The notes: generated by a model from the letters alone, not told the origin. Numbered from the stretch's first letter, positions 42,503 to 52,049 are shown. The stretch is 64,000 nt of DNA from Samsonia erythrinae (GCF_004342665.1 NZ_SMBY01000001.1:248001-312000); one strand, 5' to 3'. Numbers and translations: made by a program.

Positions 42503-42553
42503 AGAGAATATTGCTTTTCTCTCGTAATGGGGGAGAATAGAGAAAAAAATTCT
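42503..42553. promoter_or_regulatory. Candidate autoregulatory sites of decR
   Basis: The dyad AGAGAATATTGCTTTTCTCT (42503-42522) and the word AGAAAAAAATTCT (42541-42553) lie within 65 bases of the decR start. They share the pattern GAGAA-A/T-TTCTC with the site at 41953. Confidence 0.3.
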
Positions 42554-42564
42554 ATGGATTAACC

Positions 42565-43026
42565 ATGCTGGATAAAATCGATCGTACGTTACTGAGTATG
42601 CTACAGCAGGACTGCACGCTGTCGTTACAGACGCTGGCGGACGCGGTTAATTTGACGTCAACCCCTTGCTGGAAGCGGCTGAAACGGCTGGAAGAAGAGG
42701 GGATCATCCGGGCCCGGGTGGCGCTGTTGGATAACGAACGTTTGGGATTAGGGCTCACAGCGTTTGTTCTCTTGAAAACACAGCAGCACAATAGTGACTG
42801 GTATCAGACATTCACGCGCGTGGTGTCTGACATGCCGGAGGTGCTGGCCTTCTACCGCATGGCGGGCGAGTATGATTACCTGATGCAGGTTCAGGTCGCC
42901 GATATGAAAAGCTATGATGACTTCTATAAACGTCTGGTTAATGGTATTCCCGGGCTGGTCGATGTAACATCCAGCTTTGCTATGGAACGAATCAAACATA
43001 CCACGGCACTGCCTATATCCCTGTGA
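42565..43026 (+). CDS. decR: Lrp/AsnC family cysteine-responsive regulator DecR (YbaO)
   Basis: The protein has 153 residues. The N-terminal winged helix-turn-helix (about 1-60: [20 protein letters not shown], then [15 protein letters not shown]) is followed by the ligand-binding RAM domain. E. coli DecR senses cysteine and activates the desulfidase operon cyuPA; here the probable target is the desulfhydrase gene at 40746. mdlA begins 80 bases downstream. Confidence 0.93.
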   Translation: MLDKIDRTLLSMLQQDCTLSLQTLADAVNLTSTPCWKRLKRLEEEGIIRARVALLDNERLGLGLTAFVLLKTQQHNSDWYQTFTRVVSDMPEVLAFYRMAGEYDYLMQVQVADMKSYDDFYKRLVNGIPGLVDVTSSFAMERIKHTTALPISL

Positions 43027-43105
43027 TTCATCATCCATTTATCTTCTGTATAATGACTTTTCTAAGTCAGGTCATAGCCCGTCAGGCTATTGGAATAAAA
43101 ACTGC

Positions 43106-44875
43106 GTGAGACTGTTTGCTCAACTGAGTTGGTATTTTCGCCGTGAATGGCGGCGCTATCTGGGCGCGGTCATGCTGCTGATCGCGATTGCCATTCTGCA
43201 ATTACTTCCCCCGAAACTGGTCGGTGTTGTCGTCGATGGCGTAACGCAAAACGGCATGCCGATGGCCGAAATCATGAAGTGGATCGGTATCATGCTGATG
43301 ACCGCTGTCATGGTGTACCTGCTGCGTTACGTGTGGCGCCTATTTTTGTTTGGCGCCTCCTACCAATTGGCGGTGGAACTCCGCGAGGATTTTTATCGCC
43401 AACTGAGCCGTCAGCATCCGGCCTTTTACCAGCGTCACCGCACGGGCGATCTGATGGCGCGCGCGACCAATGATGTCGATCGTGTGGTCTTTGCGGCCGG
43501 AGAAGGCGTGCTGACGCTGGTTGACTCGATGGTCATGGGGTGTGCGGTGCTGGTCGTGATGTGTACCCAGATGAGTTGGGCGCTGACCCTGCTGGCGCTG
43601 CTGCCGATGCCCGTCATGGCGCTTTTCATCAAGCGTTACGGCACCAAACTTCATAACCGCTTTAAATCTGCTCAGGCAGCATTTTCGTCGCTCAACGATC
43701 AAACGCAGGAAAGCCTGACCAGCATCCGGATGATTAAAGCCTTTGGATTAGAGGATTATCAATCTGCGCGTTTTGCTCAGGTAGCGGCGGATGCCGGGGC
43801 TAAAAATATGCTTGTCGCTCGCGTGGATGCACGTTTCGACCCTACCATCTACATTGCAGTGGGGTTGTCTAATTTGTTGGCCGTCGGCGGCGGGAGCTGG
43901 ATGGTAATTAATGGCTTGCTGACGTTAGGAGAGCTGACCAGCTTTATTATGTATCTGGGGCTGATGATATGGCCGATGCTGGCGCTGGCCTGGATGTTTA
44001 ATATCGTTGAGCGCGGCAGCGCGGCGTATGCTCGCATTCGTCAACTGCTGGAGGAAGCGCCCGTAGTGGAAGACGGCGATGTCTCTTTGCCCGCAGGGCG
44101 TGGGGTATTGGACGTTAATCTCTCTGCGTTCCGCTATCCGGAAAGTTCTCGCGATGCGTTACAGACTATTCGCTTAACGTTGGCGCCGGGCGATATGCTG
44201 GGCTTGTGCGGGCCGACAGGGTCGGGCAAAAGTACGCTACTGGCGTTGATTTTGCGTCATTTTGACAGCAAACCGGGTGAGATCTGCTATCACGATCTGC
44301 CACTGAACGCGATTCGACTGGATGAGCTGCGTGGTCGCTTTGCCGTTGTGGGACAGATGCCCTTTTTATTTTCGGATACGGTAGCGCGAAACATTGCGCT
44401 GGGCCGCCCCGATGCCACGCAGCAACAGATTGAACAAGCGGCGTGGCTTGCCTGCGTCCATGACGATATTCTGCGATTGCCTCAGGGGTACCAGACTGAG
44501 GTCGGCGAGCGCGGCGTGATGTTGTCAGGGGGACAAAAACAGCGGATCGCGATTGCGCGGGCATTGTTGCTGGACGCCGAAATTCTGGTGCTGGACGATG
44601 CGCTGTCTGCGGTTGATGGGCGAACGGAATATCAGATTTTGCAGAACTTGAATACCTGGGGCGAGAAGCGGACGCTGATCATCAGCGCACATCGTCTGTC
44701 GGCCTTAACCGATGCGAATGAGATTGTGGTGCTGCGGCAGGGGAGCGTGGTACAGCGCGGTACACATCATACGTTGGTGACACAGCCAGGTTGGTATAGA
44801 GATATGTTCCGCTATCAACAGTTGGAAGCGGCATTGGATGACACGCCGCAGTCAGAAGGAACCCAAGATGAGTAA
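43106..44875 (+). CDS. mdlA: ABC transporter half-subunit MdlA (SmdA)
   Basis: The protein has 589 residues from the GTG at 43106 ([20 protein letters not shown]); the frame is open into decR but this start matches E. coli. It has six membrane helices (about 15-300) followed by an ATPase domain with Walker [10 protein letters not shown], signature LSGGQKQR and Walker [13 protein letters not shown]. It pairs with MdlB as a heterodimeric multidrug-type exporter. The substrate is unproven. It overlaps mdlB by 8 bases. Confidence 0.95.
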   Translation: MRLFAQLSWYFRREWRRYLGAVMLLIAIAILQLLPPKLVGVVVDGVTQNGMPMAEIMKWIGIMLMTAVMVYLLRYVWRLFLFGASYQLAVELREDFYRQLSRQHPAFYQRHRTGDLMARATNDVDRVVFAAGEGVLTLVDSMVMGCAVLVVMCTQMSWALTLLALLPMPVMALFIKRYGTKLHNRFKSAQAAFSSLNDQTQESLTSIRMIKAFGLEDYQSARFAQVAADAGAKNMLVARVDARFDPTIYIAVGLSNLLAVGGGSWMVINGLLTLGELTSFIMYLGLMIWPMLALAWMFNIVERGSAAYARIRQLLEEAPVVEDGDVSLPAGRGVLDVNLSAFRYPESSRDALQTIRLTLAPGDMLGLCGPTGSGKSTLLALILRHFDSKPGEICYHDLPLNAIRLDELRGRFAVVGQMPFLFSDTVARNIALGRPDATQQQIEQAAWLACVHDDILRLPQGYQTEVGERGVMLSGGQKQRIAIARALLLDAEILVLDDALSAVDGRTEYQILQNLNTWGEKRTLIISAHRLSALTDANEIVVLRQGSVVQRGTHHTLVTQPGWYRDMFRYQQLEAALDDTPQSEGTQDE

Positions 44876-46643
44876 CGCTCAACGGCTTTGGCCCACGCTG
44901 AAGCGTCTGCTGGCCTATGGTTCCCCATGGCGAAAACCGTTGATGCTGGGGGTTCTCATGCTGTGGATTGCTGCAGCCGCTGAGGTAACGGGCCCTGTGT
45001 TGGTGAGTTATTTTATCGATCATCTGGTGGCCAACGGTGAATTCCCTTTGGCGATAGCGGCTGGTCTGGCGATGGCATATGTCCTGTTGCAGATTCTGGC
45101 GGCGTCTCTGCACTATTTCCAGACGCTGTTGTTTAATCGGGTTGCGGTCGGTGTGGTTCAGCAGCTACGCATTGATGTTATGGACGCGGCCTTACGTCAG
45201 CCGCTGAGTGCGATTGATACACAGCCGGTTGGGCAACTGATTTCACGCGTCACGAACGACACTGAGGTCGTAAAAGATCTCTACGTGATGGTGGTATCGA
45301 CGGTGCTACGCAGTGCGGCGCTGATTGGCGCGATGCTGGTGGCGATGTTTAGTCTGGATTGGCGGATGGCGCTGGTCGCACTGACGATTTTCCCCGCGGT
45401 GCTGACGGTAATGGCGCTCTACCAGCGATTCAGTACGCCGATCGTGCGCAGGGTTCGTGGCTATCTGGCGGACATCAATGACGGCTTCAATGAAGTGATT
45501 AATGGCATGGGCGTCATCCAGCAGTTTTGTCAGCAGGCTCGCTTTGGCAAAAAGCTGGGAGCGGCCAGCCATGCGCATTATGAAGCGCGCATGCAGGCGC
45601 TACGTCTGGACGGTTTCCTGTTGCGACCGCTACTCAGTCTGTTTGCCACAATGGTGCTGTGCGGTTTGCTGCTGCAATTCAGTTTTAGCTCGATAGGGTC
45701 GGTTGGCGTTGGGGTTTTGTACGCGTTTATTAACTACCTTGGTCGTTTGAATGAGCCGCTGATTGAACTCACGACCCAGCAATCGATGTTGCAGCAGGCG
45801 GTTGTCGCCGGCGAACGTATCTTTGAACTGATGGATGGTGCAAAGCAGCGCTACGGCAATGATGAGCGGCCGCTGGAGACGGGGCGTGTAGAGATTGATG
45901 ATGTTTCTTTCTCTTATGGTGCAGAAAAGCGCGTGCTAAAGCATATTTCCTTGATGATCCCAGAAAAGGGATTTGTCGCGCTGGTGGGGCATACGGGGAG
46001 CGGCAAGAGCACGCTTGCCAGTTTGCTGATGGGATATTACCCGCCGGATGAGGGCGAAATTCGTCTTGATGGTCGACCGCTGTCAACGCTCTCCCATGCG
46101 GTTTTGCGCCAACATGTGGCAATGGTGCAGCAGGATCCTGTGGTCTTGGCGGATTCGATGTTCGTGAATGTGACGCTGGGGCGCAATATCAGCGAAGAGG
46201 CCGTCTGGCGAGCGCTGGAGATGGTGCAACTTGCCGAACTGGTGCGTGCTTTTCCGCAGGGGCTGCATACGCATGTCGGTGAGCAGGGAAATACTCTGTC
46301 AACCGGACAAAAACAGCTGTTAGCGATTGCCCGCGTTTTGGTGCAAACGCCAAAGATCCTGATTCTTGACGAAGCGACGGCGAACATTGACTCCGGTACG
46401 GAGCAGACGGTGCAAAAAGCGCTGCGGATAATCCGGGAGCAGACAACCTTGATTGTGATCGCTCACCGGCTGTCCACCATTGTCGAGGCCGATACGATTA
46501 TGGTGCTCCACCATGGTCAGAGCGTTGAGCGGGGAACGCATGAGCAACTGTTGCAACAGCAGGGGCGCTATTATCAAATGTATCAGCTGCAACTGGCGGG
46601 AGACGGTCTCTCTCCTCCTCACGCTGAATCTTCTTCTGTGTAA
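44868..46643 (+). CDS. mdlB: ABC transporter half-subunit MdlB (SmdB)
   Basis: The protein has 591 residues from the ATG at 44868, after CAGAAGGAAC. It has a six-helix membrane domain and an ATPase domain with Walker [10 protein letters not shown], signature LSTGQKQL and Walker [12 protein letters not shown]. The catalytic Glu is present here, while MdlA has Asp in the same place, as expected for an asymmetric heterodimer with one degenerate site. A hairpin follows the gene. Confidence 0.95.
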   Translation: MSNAQRLWPTLKRLLAYGSPWRKPLMLGVLMLWIAAAAEVTGPVLVSYFIDHLVANGEFPLAIAAGLAMAYVLLQILAASLHYFQTLLFNRVAVGVVQQLRIDVMDAALRQPLSAIDTQPVGQLISRVTNDTEVVKDLYVMVVSTVLRSAALIGAMLVAMFSLDWRMALVALTIFPAVLTVMALYQRFSTPIVRRVRGYLADINDGFNEVINGMGVIQQFCQQARFGKKLGAASHAHYEARMQALRLDGFLLRPLLSLFATMVLCGLLLQFSFSSIGSVGVGVLYAFINYLGRLNEPLIELTTQQSMLQQAVVAGERIFELMDGAKQRYGNDERPLETGRVEIDDVSFSYGAEKRVLKHISLMIPEKGFVALVGHTGSGKSTLASLLMGYYPPDEGEIRLDGRPLSTLSHAVLRQHVAMVQQDPVVLADSMFVNVTLGRNISEEAVWRALEMVQLAELVRAFPQGLHTHVGEQGNTLSTGQKQLLAIARVLVQTPKILILDEATANIDSGTEQTVQKALRIIREQTTLIVIAHRLSTIVEADTIMVLHHGQSVERGTHEQLLQQQGRYYQMYQLQLAGDGLSPPHAESSSV

Positions 46644-46657
46644 CATTCTCGCCAATC

Positions 46658-46698
46658 CTGTCAGTGCATGCACCGGATTGTATGGTGCAGACTGACAG
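46658..46698 (+). terminator. Hairpin after mdlB
   Basis: CTGTCAGT pairs with ACTGACAG and, inside it, TGCACC pairs with GGTGCA across a nine-base loop. The T tail is short (TTTGCT). The inner arms resemble half-sites of the NtrC consensus, but with a nine- rather than five-base spacer. Confidence 0.6.
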
Positions 46699-46774
46699 TT
46701 TGCTCGCGGCGTCGCACTATCAATAAGCATCACGATACCTTTTTAGCGTACTTTGCACTAAATTTACCGCTGGT

Positions 46775-46791
46775 TGCACTATTTTGGTGCG
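46775..46791 (+). promoter_or_regulatory. NtrC (GlnG) binding site upstream of glnK
   Basis: TGCACTATTTTGGTGCG matches the NtrC consensus TGCACC-N5-GGTGCA at nearly every position. It lies 108 bases upstream of the sigma-54 promoter, a normal enhancer distance. A poorer copy (TGCACTAAATTTACCGC) starts 21 bases earlier, two helical turns away, so cooperative dimers could bind. Confidence 0.8.
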
Positions 46792-46898
46792 GCCATGGCC
46801 GCGGGGTAGCTATATTTCTTTTCCTTCCCGACGTTTTCCCCCTCATTACGCCCGCTGGTTGTGTTCTTTCCGTGATTTATCCCCGCTGAGTTATTTAT

Positions 46899-46914
46899 GG
46901 CACAGGCTTTGCTT
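46899..46914 (+). promoter_or_regulatory. Sigma-54 promoter of glnK-amtB
   Basis: TGGCACAGGCTTTGCT is an exact match to the RpoN consensus TGGCAC-N5-TTGCW. The GG and GC elements are correctly spaced, with about 75 bases from the expected start of transcription to the glnK start codon. Confidence 0.92.
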
Positions 46915-46999
46915 TATTCATGCTGTGAACATACTTCGTCGAGTGCGGGATCCGAATCAACGTAAACAGGGTTTGCACGCAATGTTAGGGGAAAGAACA

Positions 47000-47338
47000 A
47001 TGAAACTGGTTACTGTGGTGATAAAGCCGTTCAAGCTGGAAGATGTCCGTGAGGCGTTATCGTCTATCGGCATTCAGGGACTTACCGTCACGGAAGTGAA
47101 GGGGTTTGGGCGTCAGAAGGGGCATGCCGAACTGTATCGTGGCGCGGAATACAGCGTTAACTTTCTGCCAAAAGTTAAAATTGATATCGCGATTGCTGAT
47201 GACCAACTGGATGAAGTGATCGATGTTATCAGTAAAGCCGCCTATACCGGGAAAATCGGTGATGGCAAAATTTTTGTTGCCGAGCTGCAAAGGGTCATCC
47301 GCATTCGGACGGGTGAAACTGACGAAGCCGCGCTTTAA
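47000..47338 (+). CDS. glnK: Nitrogen regulatory P-II protein GlnK
   Basis: The protein has 112 residues from the ATG at 47000 (MKLVTVVIKPFKLEDVREAL), after AGGGGAAAG. The T-loop holds Tyr51, the uridylylation site (GAEYSVNFLPK). GlnK trimers bind and block AmtB when ammonium rises and adjust NtrB and GlnE activity. It is cotranscribed with amtB, 38 bases downstream. Confidence 0.97.
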   Translation: MKLVTVVIKPFKLEDVREALSSIGIQGLTVTEVKGFGRQKGHAELYRGAEYSVNFLPKVKIDIAIADDQLDEVIDVISKAAYTGKIGDGKIFVAELQRVIRIRTGETDEAAL

Positions 47339-47376
47339 CAACGCCTAGCATAGATTCATTAATTGGGATGGATAAA

Positions 47377-48663
47377 ATGAAAAAACTAATCTCCTCATTA
47401 GGCCTCGGTGTGGCGGCGTTACTCCCCTCTTGGGCGATGGCCGCGGCTCCCACGATTGATAAGGCGGATAACGCTTTTATTATGATTTGTACCGCGCTGG
47501 TACTCTTTATGACGATACCGGGTATTGCACTGTTTTACGGCGGTTTAATCCGCTCGAAGAACGTACTGTCGATGATGACGCAGGTGAGCGTTTCGTTTGC
47601 GCTGGTCTGTATCCTGTGGGTGGTTTATGGCTACAGTCTGGCGTTCAGTGAAGGAAACGCGTTCTTTGGCAGTTTCAGTACGTTTATGCTGAAAGGCATC
47701 GGCGTTGAGTCCGTCAGCGGCACCTTTTACCAATTTACGCACGTAGCTTATCAGGCCTCCTTCGCCTGCATCACCGTGGCGTTAATTGTTGGGGCGATAG
47801 CGGAGCGTATCCGCTTCTCTGCGGTACTGATTTTTGTTGCGCTATGGCTGACGTTTTCCTACCTGCCGATGACGCACATGGTATGGGGTGGGGGGTATCT
47901 GGCTGCGGATGGCGCCCTGGACTTCGCCGGCGGGACGGTCGTGCACATCAACGCTGCGGTTGCCGGGTTGGTTGGCGCTTACCTGCTGGGGAAACGTGCC
48001 GGTTTTGGCAAAGAGGCTTTCAAACCGCACAGCCTGCCGATGGTGTTCATCGGTACGGCAATCCTTTATATCGGCTGGTTTGGTTTTAATGCGGGCTCAG
48101 CGGGTGCAGCGAACGGGATTGCCGCGTTAGCGTTCATCAACACGATTGTCGCCACCGCAGCAGCGATTCTGGCGTGGGTTGGTGGCGAGTGGATGGTGCG
48201 CGGTAAACCTTCTCTATTGGGCGCTTGTTCTGGTTGTATCGCAGGTCTGGTGGCGATTACGCCAGCCGCGGGTACGGTTGGCGTCGGGGGCGCGCTCATC
48301 ATCGGTCTGGCGGGTGGCGTTGCGGGCTTGTGGGGCGTGACGGTACTAAAAAGATGGCTGCGTGTGGACGATCCCTGTGATGTGTTTGGTGTGCACGGCG
48401 TGTGTGGGATTGTCGGCTGCATCCTGACCGGCGTATTCTCTTCGGCATCGCTGGGCGGTACGGGGTATGCCGACGGTGTGACGATGGCGCATCAGGTTTG
48501 GGTTCAACTGTTCAGCGTAATCGTGTGTCTGGTGTGGTCCGGCGTGGTGGCGTTTGTCGCCTTTAAAATAGCGGACATGGTTGTTGGCCTGCGTGTACCG
48601 GAAGATCAAGAGCGCGAAGGGCTGGACATCAACAGCCATGGAGAGAGCGCTTACAATCAGTAA
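47377..48663 (+). CDS. amtB: Ammonium transporter AmtB
   Basis: The protein has 428 residues from the ATG at 47377 (MKKLISSLGLGVAALLPSWA), a cleaved signal peptide as in E. coli, then 11 membrane helices. The twin pore histidines lie in the MTHMVWGGG and FGVHGVCGIVG regions. The C-terminal tail (VPEDQEREGLDINSHGESAY) binds GlnK. An in-frame ATG three codons earlier is less likely because the GGGATGG ribosome site would overlap it. Confidence 0.96.
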   Translation: MKKLISSLGLGVAALLPSWAMAAAPTIDKADNAFIMICTALVLFMTIPGIALFYGGLIRSKNVLSMMTQVSVSFALVCILWVVYGYSLAFSEGNAFFGSFSTFMLKGIGVESVSGTFYQFTHVAYQASFACITVALIVGAIAERIRFSAVLIFVALWLTFSYLPMTHMVWGGGYLAADGALDFAGGTVVHINAAVAGLVGAYLLGKRAGFGKEAFKPHSLPMVFIGTAILYIGWFGFNAGSAGAANGIAALAFINTIVATAAAILAWVGGEWMVRGKPSLLGACSGCIAGLVAITPAAGTVGVGGALIIGLAGGVAGLWGVTVLKRWLRVDDPCDVFGVHGVCGIVGCILTGVFSSASLGGTGYADGVTMAHQVWVQLFSVIVCLVWSGVVAFVAFKIADMVVGLRVPEDQEREGLDINSHGESAYNQ

Positions 48664-48688
48664 GTCACAGGCTCAGACAAAACTGGCA

Positions 48689-48715
48689 AGGCGTGGGAGT
48701 ATCCCGCGCCTTTTT
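48689..48715. terminator. Terminator between convergent amtB and tesB
   Basis: AGGCGTGGGA, short loop, TCCCGCGCCTTTTT. It contains one G-T or bulged position and is followed by a T run on the plus strand. Confidence 0.7.
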
Positions 48716-48733
48716 ACTTAGCGACAATCAACG

Positions 48734-49597
48734 TTATAGTGGATGGCGACGTATTACACCTTCCTGCACGCTGGAGGCGACCAGAACGCCTTCCTGAGTA
48801 TAAAATTGTCCACGCACGAAGCCGCGCGCCCCGGATGCGGAAGTGCTCTCCACGGTATATAACAGCCAGTTATCCAGTCGGAAATCACGGTGAAACCACA
48901 TGGAGTGGTCAATCGTAGCTACCTGCATACCCGGCTCCAGAAAACCAACGCCATGAGGCTGCAAAGCGGTAAGTAAAAAATTACAGTCAGAGGTATAGCC
49001 AAGCAAATACTGATGGATGCGCTTATCCTCCGGCAAAGTGCCGTTGGCCCGACACCAAACGTGTCGCACGGGTTCATCCACTTCACCCTTGAGTGGGTTA
49101 TGGAATTTGACCGGACGCATTTCAATCGGGCTGGCCTGAATGAATTTATCGCGGAAGCGAGGGGGTAAAAGATGGCGCATACTTTGCGCAATCTCCTGTT
49201 CGGACTTCAACGCATCTGGCTGGGTCACCTGCGGCATCACATTCTGATGCTCAAATCCCTCTTCATGGCTTTGGAATGACGCAGTCATATAGAAAATAGG
49301 GCGGCCATTCTGGATTGCGCTGACGCGGCGAGCGCTGAAACTGTTGCCATCGCGTAGGTTCTCAACGTCATAGATGATGGGCTTTTGACTATCGCCGGGC
49401 AACAGAAAATAGCTATGGAAAGAGTGAATGAAACGCTCCGCCGGGACGGTCTGCTTGGCCGCCGACATCGCCTGACCGACGACCTGTCCGCCAAAAACCT
49501 GGCGTAATCCTAAATCATCGCTTTGTCCGCGAAATAGCCCTTCTTCGAGTTTCTCAAGATGGAGGAGGTCGAGCAGGTGTTGTAATGGTTGACTCAT
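48734..49597 (-). CDS. tesB: Acyl-CoA thioesterase II
   Basis: The 287-residue double-hotdog thioesterase has broad acyl-CoA specificity. The N-terminal [20 protein letters not shown] and C-terminal [18 protein letters not shown] blocks carry the catalytic Asp and Gln/Thr positions of the family. It is monocistronic, divergent from ybaY. Confidence 0.96.
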   Translation of the reverse strand: MSQPLQHLLDLLHLEKLEEGLFRGQSDDLGLRQVFGGQVVGQAMSAAKQTVPAERFIHSFHSYFLLPGDSQKPIIYDVENLRDGNSFSARRVSAIQNGRPIFYMTASFQSHEEGFEHQNVMPQVTQPDALKSEQEIAQSMRHLLPPRFRDKFIQASPIEMRPVKFHNPLKGEVDEPVRHVWCRANGTLPEDKRIHQYLLGYTSDCNFLLTALQPHGVGFLEPGMQVATIDHSMWFHRDFRLDNWLLYTVESTSASGARGFVRGQFYTQEGVLVASSVQEGVIRRHPL

Positions 49598-49802
49598 AGT
49601 ATCGGCCTCAGTGAATGCTGGAGTTTATCTTTTGGTATTTTTTCACAAAATTACGGCTTATGGCTTTTTGACTAAAATTAACGTCAGGTTTCAGGAAAAT
49701 ATCCGAGTTTTGAACCATCATTATGGTGATAGGTGAATTTTGCTATTTGTAAAGGCCGGTTTTCGAGGCCGGTAGTCGGACAATATAAAGGAGACTGACC
49801 GA

Positions 49803-50366
49803 ATGAAAGTATGGCATATCTTAGGTGGTATCACATTATCGATGACGCTGGCAGCCTGTGCGCAGAAGGGGGATTATGGCGTTTCTCCTCAAACGGGGGC
49901 GCCTGTCACGAGTTCTTCCACGCAGCGTCCTGTTATCGCGTTACCTGCGGTCACGGGGACGGTGAATATTCGTCAGCGCATTGCGTTGCCGCCTAACGCT
50001 GTTTTGACCGTTACGGTGTCAGATGCATCGCTGGCAGGTTCGCAGTCAAAGGTGATTGTTCAGCGCGTGACGCGCCTGGAAGGAAAGCAGGCACCTTTCC
50101 GGTTTGAACTACCGTATCAACCCTCTGATGTTCAGCCTAACGCTCGTATCTTGCTGAGTGCGGCGATTTCCATTGATAACCGCGTTGTGATGGTGACGGA
50201 GAACGTTCAGCCTGTGATTAACAACGGGGTGAAAAATGCCGATCTGGTTCTGGTGCCCGTTGCTTCCGTGCCTTTACCGACGCCAAATCAGGATGCGACA
50301 ACATCCGGTCTGGAAAATCAGCCTGCTCAGGCTCAGCCTGCGGCCACATCGCAGCCTGGCTGGTAA
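49803..50366 (+). CDS. ybaY: YbaY family lipoprotein
   Basis: The 187-residue lipoprotein has lipobox LAAC (Cys19) and the DUF3315-like core (residues 50-155: VTGTVNIRQRIALPPNAVLTV). It has a Gln/Pro/Ala-rich C-terminal tail. It is glycerol- and osmotic-stress-associated in E. coli annotation; the molecular function is unknown. It is preceded by AAAGGAGACTGACCG. Confidence 0.9.
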   Translation: MKVWHILGGITLSMTLAACAQKGDYGVSPQTGAPVTSSSTQRPVIALPAVTGTVNIRQRIALPPNAVLTVTVSDASLAGSQSKVIVQRVTRLEGKQAPFRFELPYQPSDVQPNARILLSAAISIDNRVVMVTENVQPVINNGVKNADLVLVPVASVPLPTPNQDATTSGLENQPAQAQPAATSQPGW

Positions 50367-50372
50367 CGCTTT

Positions 50373-50406
50373 CTGGCAGTACGCTTAGTTCTTAGCGTAC
50401 TGCCAG
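50373..50406. terminator. 13-bp inverted repeat between convergent ybaY and ybaZ
   Basis: CTGGCAGTACGCT and AGCGTACTGCCAG are exact complements with an eight-base loop. It starts 7 bases after the ybaY stop. The ybaZ stop codon begins in the loop and its last codons form the right arm. It probably serves both genes. Confidence 0.75.
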
Positions 50407-50708
50407 CGATATTTGGCAAGATCAACTCTGCCCTGACGATTAAACCTAATCCCTTCCGCCTGTAATGCCGTCTTCTGACGCACATAGTCGCCACCTACCA
50501 GCGATATTTCCCCTTTACGATTAATTACCCGGTGCCACGGAAGCTTGCTGTCTTTTGGCAGGCGTTTCAGTACGCCGCCTACCTGCCGTGCGGCTCTGGG
50601 CGAACCGGCAAGCAGCGCGATGTCGCCGTAGGTCGTAATTTTGCCATAGGGAATTGCCGCAACGATGTGAAATACGCGCTGGCGGAAATGATCGTTTTCT
50701 TCTGACAT
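50385..50708 (-). CDS. ybaZ: Alkyltransferase-like (ATL) DNA damage recognition protein YbaZ
   Basis: The protein has 107 residues from the ATG at 50708 (MSEENDHFRQRVFHIVAAIP). It is an MGMT-like fold in which the active PCHR motif is PWHRV, Trp replacing the alkyl-accepting Cys. Such proteins bind O6-alkylguanine and hand it to nucleotide excision repair. The frame is open 22 codons upstream, but that part is not conserved. Confidence 0.92.
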   Translation of the reverse strand: MSEENDHFRQRVFHIVAAIPYGKITTYGDIALLAGSPRAARQVGGVLKRLPKDSKLPWHRVINRKGEISLVGGDYVRQKTALQAEGIRFNRQGRVDLAKYRWQYAKN

Positions 50709-50879
50709 CAGCGGAGTTTCCTGCTGTTGGTAAATTGACGCAACGTAATCGTGACATAGTGGGTAAGAAAACAACGGTTAGCCTGCGCTGGCTTGCAATT
50801 GCCTACCTCATCGCGGATAATGCCATCCGCTTTGTGACAACGCGGAGATTTTCTCGCAAATCGTCATGAGGCAGTCAAT

Positions 50880-50993
50880 GGAGGCCCTGTTGGTTCTCTC
50901 GCAACACTAACCTGTGGATTCGGTCAGGTCCGGAAGGAAGCAGCCGCAGCAGGAGACGTGTGTGCCGGGATGTAGCTGGCAGGGCCTCCACCA
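50880..50993 (+). ncRNA. ffs: 4.5S RNA, signal recognition particle RNA
   Basis: About 114 bases. The ends GGAGGCCCTG and CAGGGCCTCC pair to form the long stem, and the conserved apical region GGTCAGGTCCGGAAGGAAGC (tetraloop and Ffh-binding internal loops) is identical to that of E. coli. It lies next to ybaZ as in E. coli. Confidence 0.97.
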
Positions 50994-51422
50994 TTTAAAG
51001 CTTCACACCATTTTTATCCCTCATTTTGTCTGCCTTATCCTGCCTGGCGCTCGCTTTCGACCATAAAATCTAAACGGCTACCCTCCAGGCTGCGAACAGC
51101 ATTTTTCACTTTCCGTTAGCGATGTATTTTATCTGACGAGCGGTTATCACCTTAATTATTGTCTCTCCCTTTTTATCACGCGCTGGACCATTTTCATTAT
51201 TACCTGACTTTATCAGAACGATTGTTATAAACGATAAATTGCGGCGAAATAAACATGGAAGATGAAATAGAACCTGTTTTACTTTAATGTTATAAATACA
51301 ATTTGTTACAACTTTTACTTAATGAATACAGTAAAAATAGAATAAAAACAAAGGCCGATAAATTAAATATATTATCGGCGCAGTGTATTTAATGTCAGTT
51401 TTTGTCTGTATACCGCTTGACG
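50994..51422. other. Gap between ffs and hha
   Basis: 429 bases, AT-rich from about 51170 on. E. coli has ybaA, pdeB, ylaC and maa here. Apart from the hha terminator at 51354-51379 I see no gene or clear signal. Confidence 0.6.
51354..51379 (-). terminator. Terminator of tomB-hha
   Basis: GCCGATAA and TTATCGGC form a perfect stem, and the minus strand continues CTTTGTTTTTATT. It is 44 bases after the hha stop. Confidence 0.8.
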
Positions 51423-51626
51423 TTAGCGGACATATTTCCATACAGCCGTGGGGACTTTGTCGTAGAGCTTGTTCATGGTCAGCTCTGCCAAACGATGGTC
51501 TGCTGCGGAATAGAACATCTCCAGTTCATCATTAGAGAGTTCATACTTGTTTTTTTCAATAACACGTTCAAGAGTGTCAATGGTCGTGCATTTACGTAAA
51601 CGCATCAAATAGTCGATTTTTTTCAT
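51423..51626 (-). CDS. hha: Haemolysin expression modulator Hha
   Basis: The 67-residue small helical protein ([20 protein letters not shown]) of the Hha/YmoA family binds H-NS and sharpens silencing of AT-rich, often horizontally acquired genes. The conserved [24 protein letters not shown] is present. It is downstream of tomB and probably cotranscribed. Confidence 0.96.
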   Translation of the reverse strand: MKKIDYLMRLRKCTTIDTLERVIEKNKYELSNDELEMFYSAADHRLAELTMNKLYDKVPTAVWKYVR

Positions 51627-51680
51627 AATGGCCTATACGAACAGTACCTGGTGGTTAAAAATATTAAGATAAATTATTGC

Positions 51681-52049
51681 TTAAGATTTAGCAGGCGTAC
51701 AGACGTTCTCTCTTGAGAACATTCCGAATAATTTTGCTTTGGATTTCTGCCAGCGCCGGAGTTCAGCATCATTAATACCGTAGTTGCTAAACAAAACGTA
51801 AGTATCATCCAAATACTTTTCAACCCGCTGAGAAAGCTCACTTTCGTTAGGATACTTTATTTTAAATGTCAGAATAAACGTAGCTATATGCTCAATAAGT
51901 TCATTTAATTGGAGATTGATCGCAGATGTTGGGTCATTGACCCACCCATGACTGCTATCGCCTAACGTCGCTATGCCTTCGTCGCACAGATTTTCACATA
52001 AGAATCTGAGTTGGGCAATATCATAATTTTTTGGCGTGTACTCATCCAT
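51681..52049 (-). CDS. tomB: Hha toxicity modulator TomB
   Basis: The protein has 122 residues from the ATG at 52049 (MDEYTPKNYDIAQLRFLCEN); the open frame runs 75 codons further upstream but is not conserved. TomB is an Hha partner described as an antitoxin that neutralises Hha through a conserved cysteine. It is separated from hha by 54 bases. Local base composition is more AT-rich than the flanking genes. Confidence 0.95.
   Translation of the reverse strand: MDEYTPKNYDIAQLRFLCENLCDEGIATLGDSSHGWVNDPTSAINLQLNELIEHIATFILTFKIKYPNESELSQRVEKYLDDTYVLFSNYGINDAELRRWQKSKAKLFGMFSRENVCTPAKS

Larger units (their letters stand above)
46644..46999. other. Gap between mdlB and glnK: nitrogen-control region
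   Basis: 356 bases holding, in order, a large hairpin after mdlB (46658-46698), a weak and a strong NtrC-type site (46754-46770 and 46775-46791), the sigma-54 promoter (46899-46914) and an 80-base leader. No gene is supported. Confidence 0.7.

Noticed and set aside
46669-46689. TGCACC-N9-GGTGCA as a straightforward NtrC site
   Set aside because: The NtrC consensus has a five-base spacer, and these bases sit inside a longer stem after mdlB; kept as hairpin with a speculative note.
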